Below the pieces are notes generated by a model, which was not told where the DNA came from, did no database searches, and worked only from the letters and a program-made list of their open reading frames with translations. Shown here piece after piece: positions 46,240-58,383 of a DNA stretch of 64,000 nucleotides. The translations under genes were made by a program, and so were the position numbers. How positions within the stretch are numbered: position 1 is the first letter of the stretch; the number at the start of each line of letters is the position of its first letter. Origin of the DNA: Harmonia axyridis (lineage: Eukaryota > Arthropoda > Insecta > Coleoptera > Coccinellidae); NCBI RefSeq assembly GCF_914767665.1, contig NC_059502.1, forward strand, positions 59,812,031 to 59,876,030. Reading direction: 5' to 3'.

Positions 46240-47990
46240 TGCTGATGATAGATTTCATCATATGCAATCAAGCCTTTAAAACACATAGAAATATTTTTAT
46301 TATAAAAAGACTTTCGACTCATTGGCAACTGGCAATTGGAAACTGAACATCGAGCTTTTCACGGTAAACATATCTAGGCATATCTCAATCAAAAGAGGAA
46401 CTTTCCAAAGAGATTTCTTGAGCCCATTATGATTCTGAAAGGCGCTGAGTAATACCACCACCCTCAATCATCTGCTGTACATGGAAGATTTAAATCTGAT
46501 GACAGTCAATAAGAACTCACTTAGGGTCAAATAAGTGAAAATTTTTCGAAAGATGGAAGTATGGCATTTGTATTGGACAAGTTCGTTCTCCCATCCCAGT
46601 GCTAGGAAGAATTTAAGAAGAACTGATTATTCTTGCAAACTGTTAGGAACTAGAAGCAATGAAGTACATTAGAATGAAACAGAACCGACAAACCAAAGAT
46701 GAAAGATGAAACAAGGCCCGACGACTAATTTCATTAACAGAACAAAAATAAATTTAAACCAAACCTCATCAGCAAGAACATGACGAGAGCCATCAATACA
46801 TATACAAGTTCAATTATAACACCATGGAACAAAGTAGACATCGAAAACGTGCAACACAAAATGAGAACATTGATGACAAAAGCAAAAAACACCATCTGAA
46901 AAGCAGCATTAAAAGGATAAGATTTCCGAGGAATGAAGAAGGCAAGGGTCTACTGGGCATCATGGAACATGCTCATGGGCAAGAGAACGCCTCTACGAAC
47001 ATACTTTCGAGACCAAGCAAGTACATCAACTGCACAAAAACCAAAACTTCAGCTGGAGTCGCTATATGTCGACGATGATCACTGACGGTATTATGTTTTT
47101 TCTAATTTCAACATTCCTCCAACCTTGCGAATTAAATATATATATACTTCGTGAAGAATATTAACACTCGATTCTGGGATTGAGAATCTTCAGCTTGCTC
47201 GGTGGCTTAGTGGATTGAGCGTTATTCGGAGGTTGCGGGTTCGAGTCCCGCTCGAGAAGGTACTTTTTTCAGAATTGGAAAATTGTCTGAATGCCGTGAA
47301 ATTAATTTCATTTTTTAACACACAGACGTTGAACGATTATTCATCAGGTGGAATGTTTCTAGAAAGCAAAAGATTTCTCCTAGCCACCCAGGATCAAGTG
47401 ATATCAACGATAAACTACTGCAAACAATAAAAGATCCGACCTTAAGTGACGATCGATGCCGCTACGGGTGTCCAACAAACGAAACAATCCAACAGATCAC
47501 GGGTAGATGTCAAATGTTTGCAGGAAATGAATATAAATAGAGACACGATGCAGTAGGGAAGATATTCCACCAAGAATTGGGAACGATATTAGGATTAATT
47601 TATTCTGAAAAAGTTCCATGCTACAAGTACCGACCTGAGATCATCCTGTAGTGGGATTGTACGTTTCTAATTGACAAAACAAAACAGTTACTCACAACAG
47701 ACCTGATATTTTATTAAATGATGAGGATACGAAGACTACAATTTTCATTCATGTTGCAATCCAAAATAACAACAATATGCGCCAAAAATTCAGTGACCTC
47801 GAGTTTCAGATAAAACGACAGTGGGAAATGATTTCAACAAGAACTATCCCAATTATCATCCTAACCACTGGTTAAGTATATAAAAATCTCAACAGGAATA
47901 TCAAGAAGCTGAAATATTTTCCACAGAAAAGGATATGATATGTATGAAAAAAGCAAAACTATGCTGTATTACTCATAGATGTTGTATAAG
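46240..47990 (+). pseudogene. Non-LTR retrotransposon relic (reverse transcriptase to C-terminus)
   Basis: Plus-strand frames read NTTTLNHLLYMEDLNLMTVN (catalytic box, YMED), WNKVDIENVQHKMRTLMTKA, IRFPRNEEGKGL, LLATQDQVISTINYCKQ and, toward the end, DVAIQNNNNMRQKFSDL, IKRQWEMIS and IPIIILTTG. The order matches a complete C-terminal half of one LINE. A tRNA-like sequence is inserted near 47195-47262. Many stops and frameshifts. Clade not assigned with certainty (R4-like is a guess). Confidence 0.75.
47195..47262 (+). repeat. tRNA-like SINE head (not a functional tRNA)
   Basis: Contains an A box (tggcttagtgg) and a perfect B box (ggttcgagtcc) inside a GCGGG/CCCGC T-stem. The flanking 7-mers pair in 6 of 7 positions. 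The length is only about 63 nt, with too little space for an anticodon arm, so this is a tRNA-derived SINE or decayed tRNA copy. It shares ctcggtggc-tag-gg with the tRNA-like sequence at 59395-59474. It interrupts a LINE relic. Confidence 0.7.
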
Positions 47991-48532
47991 AATTAGTATG
48001 ATTTGAAAGTTGCAATTTTCGGACTCCACAATTTATGTATGACACCATTATTTACAAAACTTGCCAATTTACTTCTTTATTTCCTAGAAAAGTTTTCGTT
48101 AGAATGCAGGCACCAGTTTTTTTCAGCAGATTTTGATTTGAAAGAGGAATAAGCAAAGAAAGAAGAGTAATAAATTAAATATTTTATATTGAAATCTAAC
48201 TCAAAATTTCAGTAGAAAATGTATTAATAAATTATGTTTGAAATGACCTCCACCATTCCTTATACGAGCACGTTCCTTTTTTCTTAATCCTTCAGTTGTT
48301 ACTATGTATTCGCCTATAATTTACTCTCAATCTTCTCACTTCTTGTCTATTTCCACAGTGTTAGATCCGGACTTCTCACTGGCCACGAAAATAATCCAAA
48401 ATTATGATCAAATTGGGTCAACCTAGAAACAATTAACAAAAAATGAAGTAAGGGGAACTTTTCCGCTTTTTTCATCCCAGTAACTTCAACCCCCTAAAGG
48501 GAGTTAGCACAACCCCTTTATTTTGTTGGGTG

Positions 48533-49650
48533 GGGTGTTGCGAAAACTAATTTTGAAGATGGTATCGAGTATTATCTGACCAGAAAATTTTTCTTCAAAA
48601 TATCCATCCATAATGAAATAACAGCGAAAATAGTGAAAGAGGCTATGTGGAATTTATAAGGAGAATAATATACTTATCAATCGTATCCGACACATTTCAA
48701 AGGTATTTAGTAGTTTTTTTAATTTAAATTAACGTGCCTCAGCAGCTAGGCCATTGACACAAGGTACAATGTACTTATCCTCTAGGCATTACAAATAATT
48801 CAGTTCAAAAAATATTCACAAAAAAATAAACATTGAACTTCAAATTTGATTGTACAATTGGCAGTCTTTTAGAAATTTAATTGTTGCTTCAATTTGAGTT
48901 TTTGAGATGAGATTGTCTCTTAGATTATTTTTAGTAGTTATGTTGTTAATTTTTTGTCCAAAAAAGTATTAATTTCTTGTCAAAAAAGTAGATGGACCAT
49001 GTTTTTGATTTTCCTTAGTCTATCGCGAATTTTTAGTGTGCCAAAGCGATTGTAAATTTGTAGTTAAATTAAAAAGGTGTATTCCGTAGAAGAAAGGGTG
49101 GAAATGATAAAATTATTCAGATCTACTGGAGAACGCTATTTATCCAGCCTTCGTGCAAGTACACGAAAATGCAGAAGACCATCAAACAATCATTTTCCAA
49201 TAATATGGCGCACCACCTCATTTCGTTCAACCGGTGTGTCAGTTCTTAAATGAAAATTATCCTCACGCCTGGATTGGAAGGAGGGAACATATTGAGTGGC
49301 CACTTAGATCACCTGATCTGGCTCCACTGAACTTTTTTCTATGGGGTCACCTGAAATCCAAGATTTACACTACCCAGCCTGAGTCACCAGATGATTTGCG
49401 AACTCGGATCAATGAATGCCCTCAAATTACACCAGGAATCTTGAGTAACGTACGTGAACGTTTTCAGCAAAACTTACATTACTACGTGGAAGTGAATGAT
49501 GCCCATTTCCAGCATTTGATAAACTAATCATAGAAGTAAGTACTCTTCCACTATTTACCTGTCATTTCGTTATCAGTAGAAATTTTGAAGCGAAATTTCA
49601 AGATCAGATAGTATTCGATAAGATTTTCAAAATGAGTTATCGCAACACCC
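48533..49650 (+). mobile_element. Mariner-superfamily element, internally deleted
   Basis: Inverted ends ggggtgttgcgaaaactaat and, from the right, gggtgttgcgataactcatt. The transposase N-terminus (VYSVEERVEMIKLFRSTGER, near 49077) is joined after a deletion to the catalytic C-terminal part (FQQYGAPPHF, then the open frame 49234-49527 with IEWPLRSPDLAPLNFFLWGH). The last catalytic Asp is Asn (LAPLN), so the copy is inactive even apart from the deletion. Confidence 0.75.
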
Positions 49651-50092
49651 TTCATCCCTATTTAAATGCATGGGGTTGCTCTCAACTAGGGCTGGGAATC
49701 ATGAATGAATGATTTGAATATTTATTCGAATAATTACAGATTGCATTATTCGAATATTCATGATTATACCACTCATGTTCTGATGAACCAATATAGAATT
49801 TCCAATAGACATATTGATAAGTGAATATACCTACTACTTGACGACGTGGTATAATCGTTTTGGTGTTTCGCCTCCTGCCATATTGTGATAATTTCCATAG
49901 TAATATTCTTGGACGTTCACCAAAAGATAAAAGTCAAGCTCAGTAAAATGTCTTTGAATTATCAAAATGCAGTGCTTTGGTTATAGTTATTGAAATTATT
50001 CGTTATATAATCGTAACGAATACCACTCGAGCATACGTCTCGTGAATCGGTGTATAATCGAATATTGTTTATGCTTTTGGGAGATTATAACA

Positions 50093-50247
50093 GAATATTC
50101 ACTGAATAGTTGAATATTCAATGAATAGTTGCGTATTCAGTGAAAAGTCGAATATTCAGTGAATAGTTGAATATTCAGTGAATAGTTTTCTATTCATGAA
50201 CAGTTTAGTATTCAGTGAGTAGTTGAACATGGTATTCAGTGAATAAT
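50093..50247. repeat. 22-bp minisatellite
   Basis: About seven imperfect units of the type gaatattcagtgaatagtt in tandem, within the hAT-like element. The unit resembles the subterminal gaatattc motifs of the same element. Confidence 0.9.
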
Positions 50248-50309
50248 TACTCGTAAATATGCAGTGACAAGTGTTCAAATATTGTTTGATTCTGAATTGC
50301 AAATAGACG

Positions 50310-50735
50310 AATCTTTCTCTAATTCTGTGGTTATTCCGTTCATTCTTCCACATCTTGTAGAACAAAATCGTGCGAGAATATATCAGAAACGCACAGTTTT
50401 CATGGTTATATTTTATTATTATATGTTGGTACTCCGAACTTTCCGCCACGGCTTTATCTGTCAATTCATCAATTTGCCTTAAAGAAATCAGTTCTGCCAA
50501 CCAACATTTTCCAATGCAAATATCACTAAATGATATTTATGGAAATTTTTCATTAATTTCAATAAAAATGCAATGAATTAGAGAAAATAATGTATAATAC
50601 TCGTACAGAAGGCTCATTCTACCACTCGTTCATTAAAAAACTCGCCACTTCGTGGCTCGTTTTTGAATTTTGAACTCGTGGAAGAATATCAATGCCTTCT
50701 GCACTTGTATTAGAAATAACTATTCTATTATTTTG
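50310..50735. repeat. Single copy of the palindrome-arm repeat
   Basis: Close match to the arms at 7150-7945, including ccacttcgtggctcg and gcacttgtatta. The minus strand again has the open frame with DELTDKAVAESSEYQ and IIIKYNHENCAF (50500 downward), nearly identical to the copy at 7753. Confidence 0.85.
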
Positions 50736-51233
50736 AATCTGTAGTCCTAAAATGTACTCACATCACCTAGGTCCTAGAGTAACATTCTCCCCTAACAAAA
50801 CTGAATCAGAAAAACAAAGTTTGTTGAATCTTTCCTAGTATTGAACACGAATTGTATCTATTTTTGATTTTTGAAGGATTCATTGTTCTCAAATTCCGTT
50901 TGATCATTCTATTTATTTATTTATTGTCGGCATGATCATTGAAAGTGTTGGTTGAGATTCCATAGGTAATATATTAGTGACGACCTCAAAAGGTTTCAGA
51001 GATAACAAAAAGTAAGAAAAAAATTGTAATTCGACACTACATTTAATTGAAATTTTTAACTGAAGGTGAACACCTATTATCACAATGAAAAGAAGAAGAT
51101 CGACATATTTGATTTGTGATCTAAATTAAAAGTTACCTTGAGCAGTAACAAAAAATAAGAAACCTAAAGAACTTCAAACTTGATTTTAACATCTCGAAAA
51201 CTTGAAGAGCTATGAAGAAAAAACCAAAAAATC

Positions 51234-51363
51234 TTGAAACTTTAACGCTCTGTAGTTCGGTAACGAAGTGTTTGCTGATACATGCTCATGGCAAAAAAGT
51301 ATTAATTTGACCTGAAAAATACGCCCCTGAAATCTTGATACTGAATTTTGAATCACCCTGTAT
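51234..51363. repeat. Short dispersed repeat, second copy
   Basis: Matches 44130-44358 at aactttaacgctct, ttgacctgaaaaatac and gaatcaccctgtata, with a shorter middle. Confidence 0.55.
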
Positions 51364-51747
51364 AACGGATTTATATACCTGTAATGGGTAAATGTAGAGT
51401 CCCAGCGAAGGGTTTACTACTTTCTTTAAAGGATTAATTATCCTTCATTGTTATGTAATAAAACTAATTGTTGGATTTTTCAAACGACGCGACAATTTGA
51501 TTATAATAATATGACCATTTTGTCAGTATAACCAGTGTATTCCCAACTTTCCAAGAATAACTAACGTTGTTACATTTATGCATCGGATAACAGTAAACTC
51601 TGTTCAGTATTAGTTGTTAGTTAAATAGATCTGTCAAATATTTACACATATTTATTGATAAAGATTAACGAAGATCCAGTCGTTTCTTTGGTGGCTAGGT
51701 TTTTTGTGTGAAATATTCGAAAAATTATTAACTGAATATTATTGAAT

Positions 51748-51748
<1 letters not shown>

Positions 51749-51785
<37 letters not shown>
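51749..51785. repeat. (AAT)n microsatellite
   Basis: About eleven uninterrupted AAT units, within the hAT-like element. Confidence 0.95.
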
Positions 51786-51787
<2 letters not shown>

Positions 51788-52539
51788 TTTCTTTATTACC
51801 CAACAGGAATATCCCAATTACAGGGTAAAAATAATATACAATATACAGTGCAGAATACACAAAAATAATTCAACACATCAACATGATGCATTTCCCACTT
51901 GAAAATTCACTTCCCGAAACTCAACCAAAAACATTAACTCTTAGTTTATTAGCACTTTTACAAATACGGTTAACTGGAGATCGTTCAGAAATATTAGTCC
52001 GAGCCGTAGGTAAATAGAAAACTGGTGTCGACCTCGCTGCTAGTCTCGGCACATTGAAAGACATCTTGGACAGAAGATATGGTGAGTCTAAGTAAATATT
52101 AATTGAATAATCAATGAATATTTGAATATTCAAGAATAATCAAGCATGAATATGCGTTTGAATGAATTATTCGAATAAATTCAAGAATGAATCAATAATC
52201 GAATACAAAAATGGGAAAAAGTCCCAGCCCTACTCTCAACCCTGTTAGGGGGTTGCAGTTACGGGAATGCGAAGAACGGAAAAGTTGTTTCCCCTCAAAT
52301 CAGAAATTGAGGGGTCCTAGTGATTTTCACATTTTCATTTTAAAGCTGGAACATTTAGGTGTTAAGTTTTCGTTGGACCACACTGTATAACAATGTTTCC
52401 AATGACGAATAAACTGTCAATTTTCTGTCAAACAGTAGAGTGACAGTTGTATGTGATTTATGCCACATTATTAAACGATTTTAAATCAAGAAAAATAGCA
52501 CATTATCAAAGGTAACACGAGTGCTTCAAATATTATCGA

Positions 52540-52715
52540 TAATTCTTTCTTTTCCACGAACACTTGTTTATTTGGCAAGAACATGAAAACAAACCGACTG
52601 ATAAAATCACGAGTCCGTTAGGACGAGTGATTTTATCTAAATTCGGTTTGTTTGAATGTTTTTGCCTCAAATGAACAAGTGATGAAAATAAAAAATTATC
52701 TGATAAAATTTGAAG
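52540..52715. repeat. Inverted-repeat (foldback) sequence
   Basis: aaacaaaccgactgataaaa is mirrored by ttttatctaaattcggtttgttt around a short centre (tccgttagga). Outer segments (gaacacttgtttatttggca against tgcctcaaatgaacaagtg) extend the symmetry. Probably a MITE; flanks not resolved. Confidence 0.7.
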
Positions 52716-53489
52716 AAAGAGTTGTATTTGGGAAGGTTATTTTTCACAACACTTTAAATGCTCAATATTCTCTTGAGTGATGGGACTGAATCCATTTGTG
52801 TTCATTTTTTAATAACTCGAAGCATTTTAAGCTTCAATAATGACAAATTCAAAATAATATTTTGACGTTTCAATGTAAACAAGGTATTATCGATGAAGAA
52901 GCAGTAATTTCAGTAAAATCCCTAATGATTGGCTGGAATAAAGCATTGCTATTAGTTGAAACTAACATGGTGTATGCACTCGTCAATTTTTGAAAATAAT
53001 AGTTTTATTTCGTGGCGGCGCCGCAATGTCATACTTTTCATTTCGACCTTTTTTCTTTTGATTTTGACAGGATACAATAATTGAAACCCGATCCTAGCCA
53101 ATCAAAAGCTAAACTTATATTCTCAAAATTGGCAAAACAAAATCTGATCAGTCCATACACCAGGTTTTTAGACATCTTAGTTGAAACCGCGAAAATGTCA
53201 AAATTTGACATGTGAAAGAAATAATCTGTAAAAATGCAAAAAGGTACCTAAATTTCCAAAATGTAGATCATTTATTTCAGTATTCCTTTCCTGTGAAGAA
53301 TTTCACAAACCTATATTCAATAAATAAATAAATATAGGTATCGTTTAGATCACAATTATGTATACTATTTCCTCTTTCGTCAAATTTCTTGTCCGTCTTT
53401 GTCCCATGATTTTATAAATAACGCTCAACAGAGGTGTGTTGCACGACATCATCAGGATTATTGATTTCTTGCCAACAGAACTTTGTTTG

Positions 53490-53756
53490 GTAATTCCGCT
53501 CAGTTCAGTAGCACTTGGACAACGGAAAACGCAAGGTTTCCGCTCCGTGCAATTCTAACAATCCGGTGTGTGTCCAATTTTAGATTGTTTATGTCTCCTA
53601 ATCCGAATTGACACCAGAAATTAGAATAGGAAAAAAATTCGAGTGAGTCATCCTAGACCATGCATGACGACGAAACGATATGGAAAGAATATTTTCAATT
53701 TTCGATGGATCCATTTTCATAGTTGAATCGATGTAGTGAAGGGTAACCTCAAGAAT
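53490..53756 (+). promoter_or_regulatory. Possible promoter and 5' UTR of the GST gene
   Basis: An arthropod initiator-like tcagtt at 53500-53505 is followed by a GC-richer stretch. A possible 3' splice site (cattttcatag) ends at 53721, just before the GST start codon. Speculative: no TATA box or other element supports it. Confidence 0.25.
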
Positions 53757-53897
53757 ATGCCAATCAAACTATTTTATAACGATATGAGTCCTGCCTGTAG
53801 AGCTGTCCTGATGACAGCTAAGGCCCTCGCAATAGAATTAGAATTGGAGAAAATTAACATTTACACTAAGGGACATATCGACGAAAATTTAATCAAA
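53757..53897 (+). CDS. GST exon 1
   Basis: ATG at 53757 was chosen because MPIKLFYND aligns with the start of delta-class GSTs; the open frame upstream lacks another ATG. It ends AATTTAATCAAA before gtgagt. It encodes the first beta strand, the catalytic Ser11 segment SPACRAVLMTAKAL and the KGHIDENLIK strand. Confidence 0.85.
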
Positions 53898-56800
53898 GTG
53901 AGTATTGACAAAATACTACATCTTTGCAATTTTCATGTTCTGCACAACATTAAGCATCTTACAAATTATTTATGCCGACAATCAAAGAAACATTCCACAG
54001 CAATATAAGTATTGTTAAAAAAAAATATATAAATTGTGTTGTTTGGAAAAATATATAAAAATAAAAATATTTGACTCAATCATCACATGAATTAAAATCT
54101 CATATATTGCATAATTTTTTGTTATGTTGAAAACATTAACAATTTAACTAAGAAATGTAGACATTTAGGATAATAGGTATAATGCTCAACTCATGCAGGT
54201 ATTTTAAAGAAATAGATTCATAACGAGAGCTGAAAGATTTCATCTTTTTAATTACCTTTAGATAAATCCATTGGTTCGATTTGAATTGTGATCATTTCAG
54301 ATATTTTTTCGGTTTTTAGAATGCAAGGATACATACTCCTGTCAAAATAGCACCTTTGCTTAGACTCCCAACATGCTTAGGTAGTTTTTGCATAGGTCTA
54401 GTTGATGCGTCAAAAATCGATCCCGCTATTTCTCCCGTTGTTTTTATCAAAGGTCAAAGGTCACAAATTTTGTTTTTTTTTATTATACAGGGTGTGTTTC
54501 ACGAATAACTGCACAGATTTTCAGGGCAAATGCAGGACATTCTGGGGAGCTTCGAAATATGTCCTAAGTATATTCGTTCAACAGGCTGTTTCATGTTTTT
54601 TATCGAAAACTTTCAATCGGCATAACTCTTGAAAATTCATGAATAGGTATGTCAAAAAATTACATAGGCGTATAACTTTGCTTACACCGCTTTTTTTTAG
54701 AAATTCGATACTTTATTGTAAAAAACTGGTTATACATTTATAATTCAACGTATTGTCCATCGCTGGCCATTACTTTCATCTTTCGGGCAGCGTACGAATC
54801 CCGCGTTGAAAAAACTGGTCATCTTTTGAAGCGATCCACGAATCGATCTGATTTTTTACTTCTTCATAAGACCGAAGTGCTGGTCAGCCAGGCCGTGTGC
54901 CATTGATCCAAAGAAGTGATAGTCTGCGAGAGCAATGTCTGGAGAATACGGCGGGTGGGGTAGGACTTCCCATTTCAATGTTTCCAAGTATGTCTTGACC
55001 ACTTTCGCAACATGAGGTCGAGCAATGTCATGCTGTAAAATCACTTTAACATGTGTCTTGTTGTATTGCAGCCGTTTGTCTTTCAATGCTCAATTTCAAA
55101 AATGGAAAAATTGCGATATCGAAAAACATTTATATCTCTGATAATACTGATAACTGAGCTCTAAAATTAAAACATTATACATTTCTTAAGAATTTCAAAC
55201 TGCAAATAAATACAGGGTGATCTATTTTGAATAACAAAATTCATTATTATTCAGATAAAAAGAGAGATCGGACAACAATGTAATTACCATCGTAATATCG
55301 GCCATATCACTAGATCCTTGTACACCAAAATATATGAAAATCGTGATGATAGATGATTTTTCAACGAAAAAGCGTGCATTTTTTTTTAACTTTTTAAAGG
55401 ACTACGGGCGCAACATTAGTACATTGGGATGTTTCCAAGTAGATGAAATCCAGGGCGTCACATTTCTAGGACGATTTATAGAAATTTATCTGCCGCATGC
55501 TGCGCAATTCTGAACAGAAAGTCATCACTTGGGACATAAACCCAGCTATGAAGTTGGAAGAGTATATTAGAGAGAATATTGAGTTGCCATACTGATGATT
55601 CCATCTGTGGTCCCGAGATGAAAAATCATATTCGCTTCAGAGAGGAGGCAAACCTTAAAAACTGGTTAAAAACACCTCGTTAAATATATAAAGGGTGATT
55701 CGTTTCATAACAAAAATATTTGAAAGGTGAAAAGAGACCACCGAAGTGGTTCCAAATACAAGACTTTTACTGTTTTGTGTAATAAGCTCGACTTTTATGT
55801 GGGAGAGTGACTTTTCAATGACCAAAGGACCAAAGGCAAAATTGGACAGAACTTAAATCGTAATTTTCTTTCCTGGAGGATAGAATGAACCTTATTGAAA
55901 TTGAAGTCGATTAAATTTTCAATTACGTAGGTATAAGAAAAGATTGAAAAAATCATACAAAAAAACAATAAAAAAATACATACTTACAGAAACCAGGATT
56001 TCATGATGCCCACAATTGTATCTACTGAACCAACTACAAACCAAAACCAAACAAACAAAAATGTTACAACTTTTAAATAAGAAGAGATCACTGCTTAGTT
56101 GGACTTTCATTTTAGGAGAAGGTTTACGGTCTCTCCAAAAAGTCGAATAAGATTTTCAAATTAACTTACCCTTGTTCAGCAGTGATAGGTCTAAATATCC
56201 TTCATGTACCTTGTACACTACACACTCCCCTGCTAGTACCCACGACACTCCAGAGGAAGAGGTTCGAAGGGATACTCGGGGAGAGAGAGAGCGCAAGCAA
56301 AGTTGTGAGGGAGGAAAAGCAAGGCTCAGCCATCGGCATGCGTCCCATCAACACGTTAGAAGCCTCAACACTCTAACGTGATCCCTACATTCCTTACTTT
56401 CCGTCTCACTTCAGGGTCATTACTTTGAAGAGTATTTCTCGAGCCAAATTTTAAGGGGCGCCCTTTCTCTGGGGATTGCGGTGTTTCATCCCAAGATCAC
56501 TAGTGGAATTTTCACTTTGGTAACCCAGTGATCTCCGCCAAATACACCTTCCCACTCCATTGTGGAGAGGTGACTCTGATGAAGCGCAGCAGCCCCTTTA
56601 AACCCTCCGGTGTCGCACTAGAGTGTGGCGCGAAGGCCATAACGCGACCTCTCGGATAGACAGATCCACTACAGTATAAATGTTTGTTTCACTCTGAAAT
56701 AATGTTCGAAATAGCTAAAATGGACCTAGTTCTTTTCAATTATTTCACTGAAGCATTGGAAAATATTCAAGCATCAACAATTTTGAATTGATAATTCAAT

Positions 56801-57909
56801 AATTTTTTTTAATTATAAAATTTCCCAGAAAATCAACAATAAATGAACAATTTTCTAAAAACTTCACTTCCAAATTACAAATTTATACAGTAAAACCGTC
56901 TGCACAAAAATGTAAAGAAAAATTTTCAGTTCAGTTTTTCCAGTTCTTCTTAAATATGCAAATGGATTTTTGGAATTACGATATACAAAGTGTTGTTTCT
57001 GAAAAATAATACTTTCATAACCGGGACTTTGATTGTTATTGTGTTTATTAAGTAATTAAAGGAAGAAGACTCCTGTAGACAACCAGAGCCAATAAATGTG
57101 ATATATCTCACTCAGTGTTCTCTATTGGCATTTTAAGTATTTCCGTTTCCGAATAAAACATCCTGTTGATGTACATGCATGCAATGGTAAATCACCTTAT
57201 TTTTTAGAGGTGAAGTGCTGATAGTAAAACCAGATAATTATTATTATGTGATCTATTTTTATTACACAATTCTGTAGAATATATTCAGGTCAGTAATTTC
57301 ATTAGTATGTTTGGCCTTGATAAACATGTGTTATCCATAAGAATAGGTCCTATTGATTTTGATATATTATTGTATAATTTCATAAATCATAAGTGAAAAG
57401 GGGGAATGAGGAATGTAAGATAATGGTCAATACAGATTCCAAAATATAAATAACCAAATGTTATTGAAAATCATTAAAGCGTCAGAATCATACAATCATA
57501 ATTATTGTATGAAAATCGCTCAAAAATGAGTTAGTGGGGTTTTAAAAATGTTCTTTATACAGAATGTTTATTTGATTAAAATTGTTATAGCAGTTAGCTT
57601 TCTCATATTTCAATAAGGGAATAATTCGCTCATCCCAGATTTTCGAAATATTATAATTATCATCATTTGTTATAAAAATTTGTTTAAAATAATTCCATTG
57701 GTTTTCAGCTAAACCCTAACCATACGATACCAACTCTTGTTGACAATGATATTGTGATATGGAATAGCTATGAAATTGTGTGTTACTTGGTGGAAAAATA
57801 TGGAAAAGAAGAGAATTTGTACCCGAAGGATCCACCAGAAAGAGATTTAGTTGATGAAAAGCTGAAATTCGATTCGAAAACTTTATTTCCTAGGATAAGC
57901 ACAATCATT
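53757..57909 (+). CDS. Glutathione S-transferase, delta/epsilon class (5' exons only)
   Basis: Join of 53757-53897 and 57709-57909, both phase 0, giving 114 residues: the whole thioredoxin-like N-terminal domain and the start of the helical C-terminal domain. SPACRAV has the catalytic Ser at position 11. NPNHTIPTLVD carries the cis-Pro glutathione-binding loop. IWNSYEI replaces the usual acidic residue before Ser with Asn. Family knowledge: these cytosolic enzymes conjugate glutathione to xenobiotics and lipid peroxidation products. The second exon ends with a good donor (ATT then gtaagt). No C-terminal exon was recognised in the remaining 6 kb, so the gene either continues beyond the window or is broken. 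Confidence 0.85.
54664..55085 (-). pseudogene. Mariner relic in GST intron
   Basis: A left end gtataactttgcttacaccgc is followed on the minus strand by VILQHDIARPHVAKVVKTYL, PHPPYSPDIALADYHFF and MAHGLADQHF (C-terminal half of a D34D mariner). The 5' half is missing. Same subfamily as 33785-35075. Confidence 0.85.
55090..56180. other. GST intron, nothing recognised
   Basis: AT-rich. Short stretches beginning acagggtgatc (55210) and aagggtgattc (55690) look like ends of small dispersed elements, but no element could be delimited. Confidence 0.4.
56183..56680. repeat. GC-rich unidentified block in GST intron
   Basis: Clearly richer in G+C than its surroundings, with ctcggggagagagagagcgc, gtggagaggtgactctgatg and ccctttaaaccctccggtgt segments and no supported reading frame. 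It may be the untranslated end of a LINE or another imported sequence; identity unknown. Confidence 0.4.
56690..57708. other. GST intron, nothing recognised
   Basis: AT-rich intron DNA running to the acceptor attggttttcag at 57708. Confidence 0.5.
57709..57909 (+). CDS. GST exon 2
   Basis: Encodes LNPNHTIPTLVDNDIVIWNS, YEIVCYLVEKYGKEENLYPKDP and RDLVDEKLKFDSKTLFPRIS, the second half of the glutathione-binding domain and the first helix of the C-terminal domain. Acceptor gttttcag, donor gtaagtg. The frame is clean. Confidence 0.88.
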
Positions 57910-58383
57910 GTAAGTGGGTATTCGATGGATTTGTGATTTGCTTAATCAAAGTTATTTTTCAAATGTAAATAATAAACTCAAACTATACAAAAGTTTATAG
58001 AAATTTTGTCATCATAAATGAGTAATTTCAATGTCATTTGAATCAAATAAAACATATTTCATTGGGTGAAAAAAATTAAAGTGACATTATTTCTTGCAAA
58101 ACAATTAAAAATACTCAAAATACACCTATACGTGAGTATGTATAAGGTTCAGATGAATTGTTCAACATTTCCTTGGAAAATTATTCGAAATCGATAAATG
58201 AGTTTATGCTGGTGGTATCTCGGTGGCTAATTGTGATGACCTCTACGAGAAATAACATGGTCAGGAAACTTTCTTGCAATATTGCGATTGTATATTGCTT
58301 GTAGGTAAACCACGTAGCGTCGTCTTGTTGAGAATGAATGTCGTCCAGATCAATACTCATACTCATAACATAACAAATCAAAC

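Larger units (their letters stand above)
49687..52232. mobile_element. hAT-like non-autonomous element with 8-bp target duplication
   Basis: Inverted ends tagggctgggaat and, from the right, tagggctgggact. CTCTCAAC lies directly outside both ends (49679-49686 and 52233-52240), a perfect 8-bp duplication as made by hAT transposases. Both subterminal regions are rich in gaatattc and ttcgaata motifs. The interior has no transposase; it holds a 22-bp minisatellite, one arm of the palindrome repeat and an (AAT)n run. Confidence 0.85.

Noticed and set aside
47195..47262. A functional tRNA gene
   Set aside because: About 63 nt with no room for an anticodon arm, inserted in a dead LINE; SINE-like instead.
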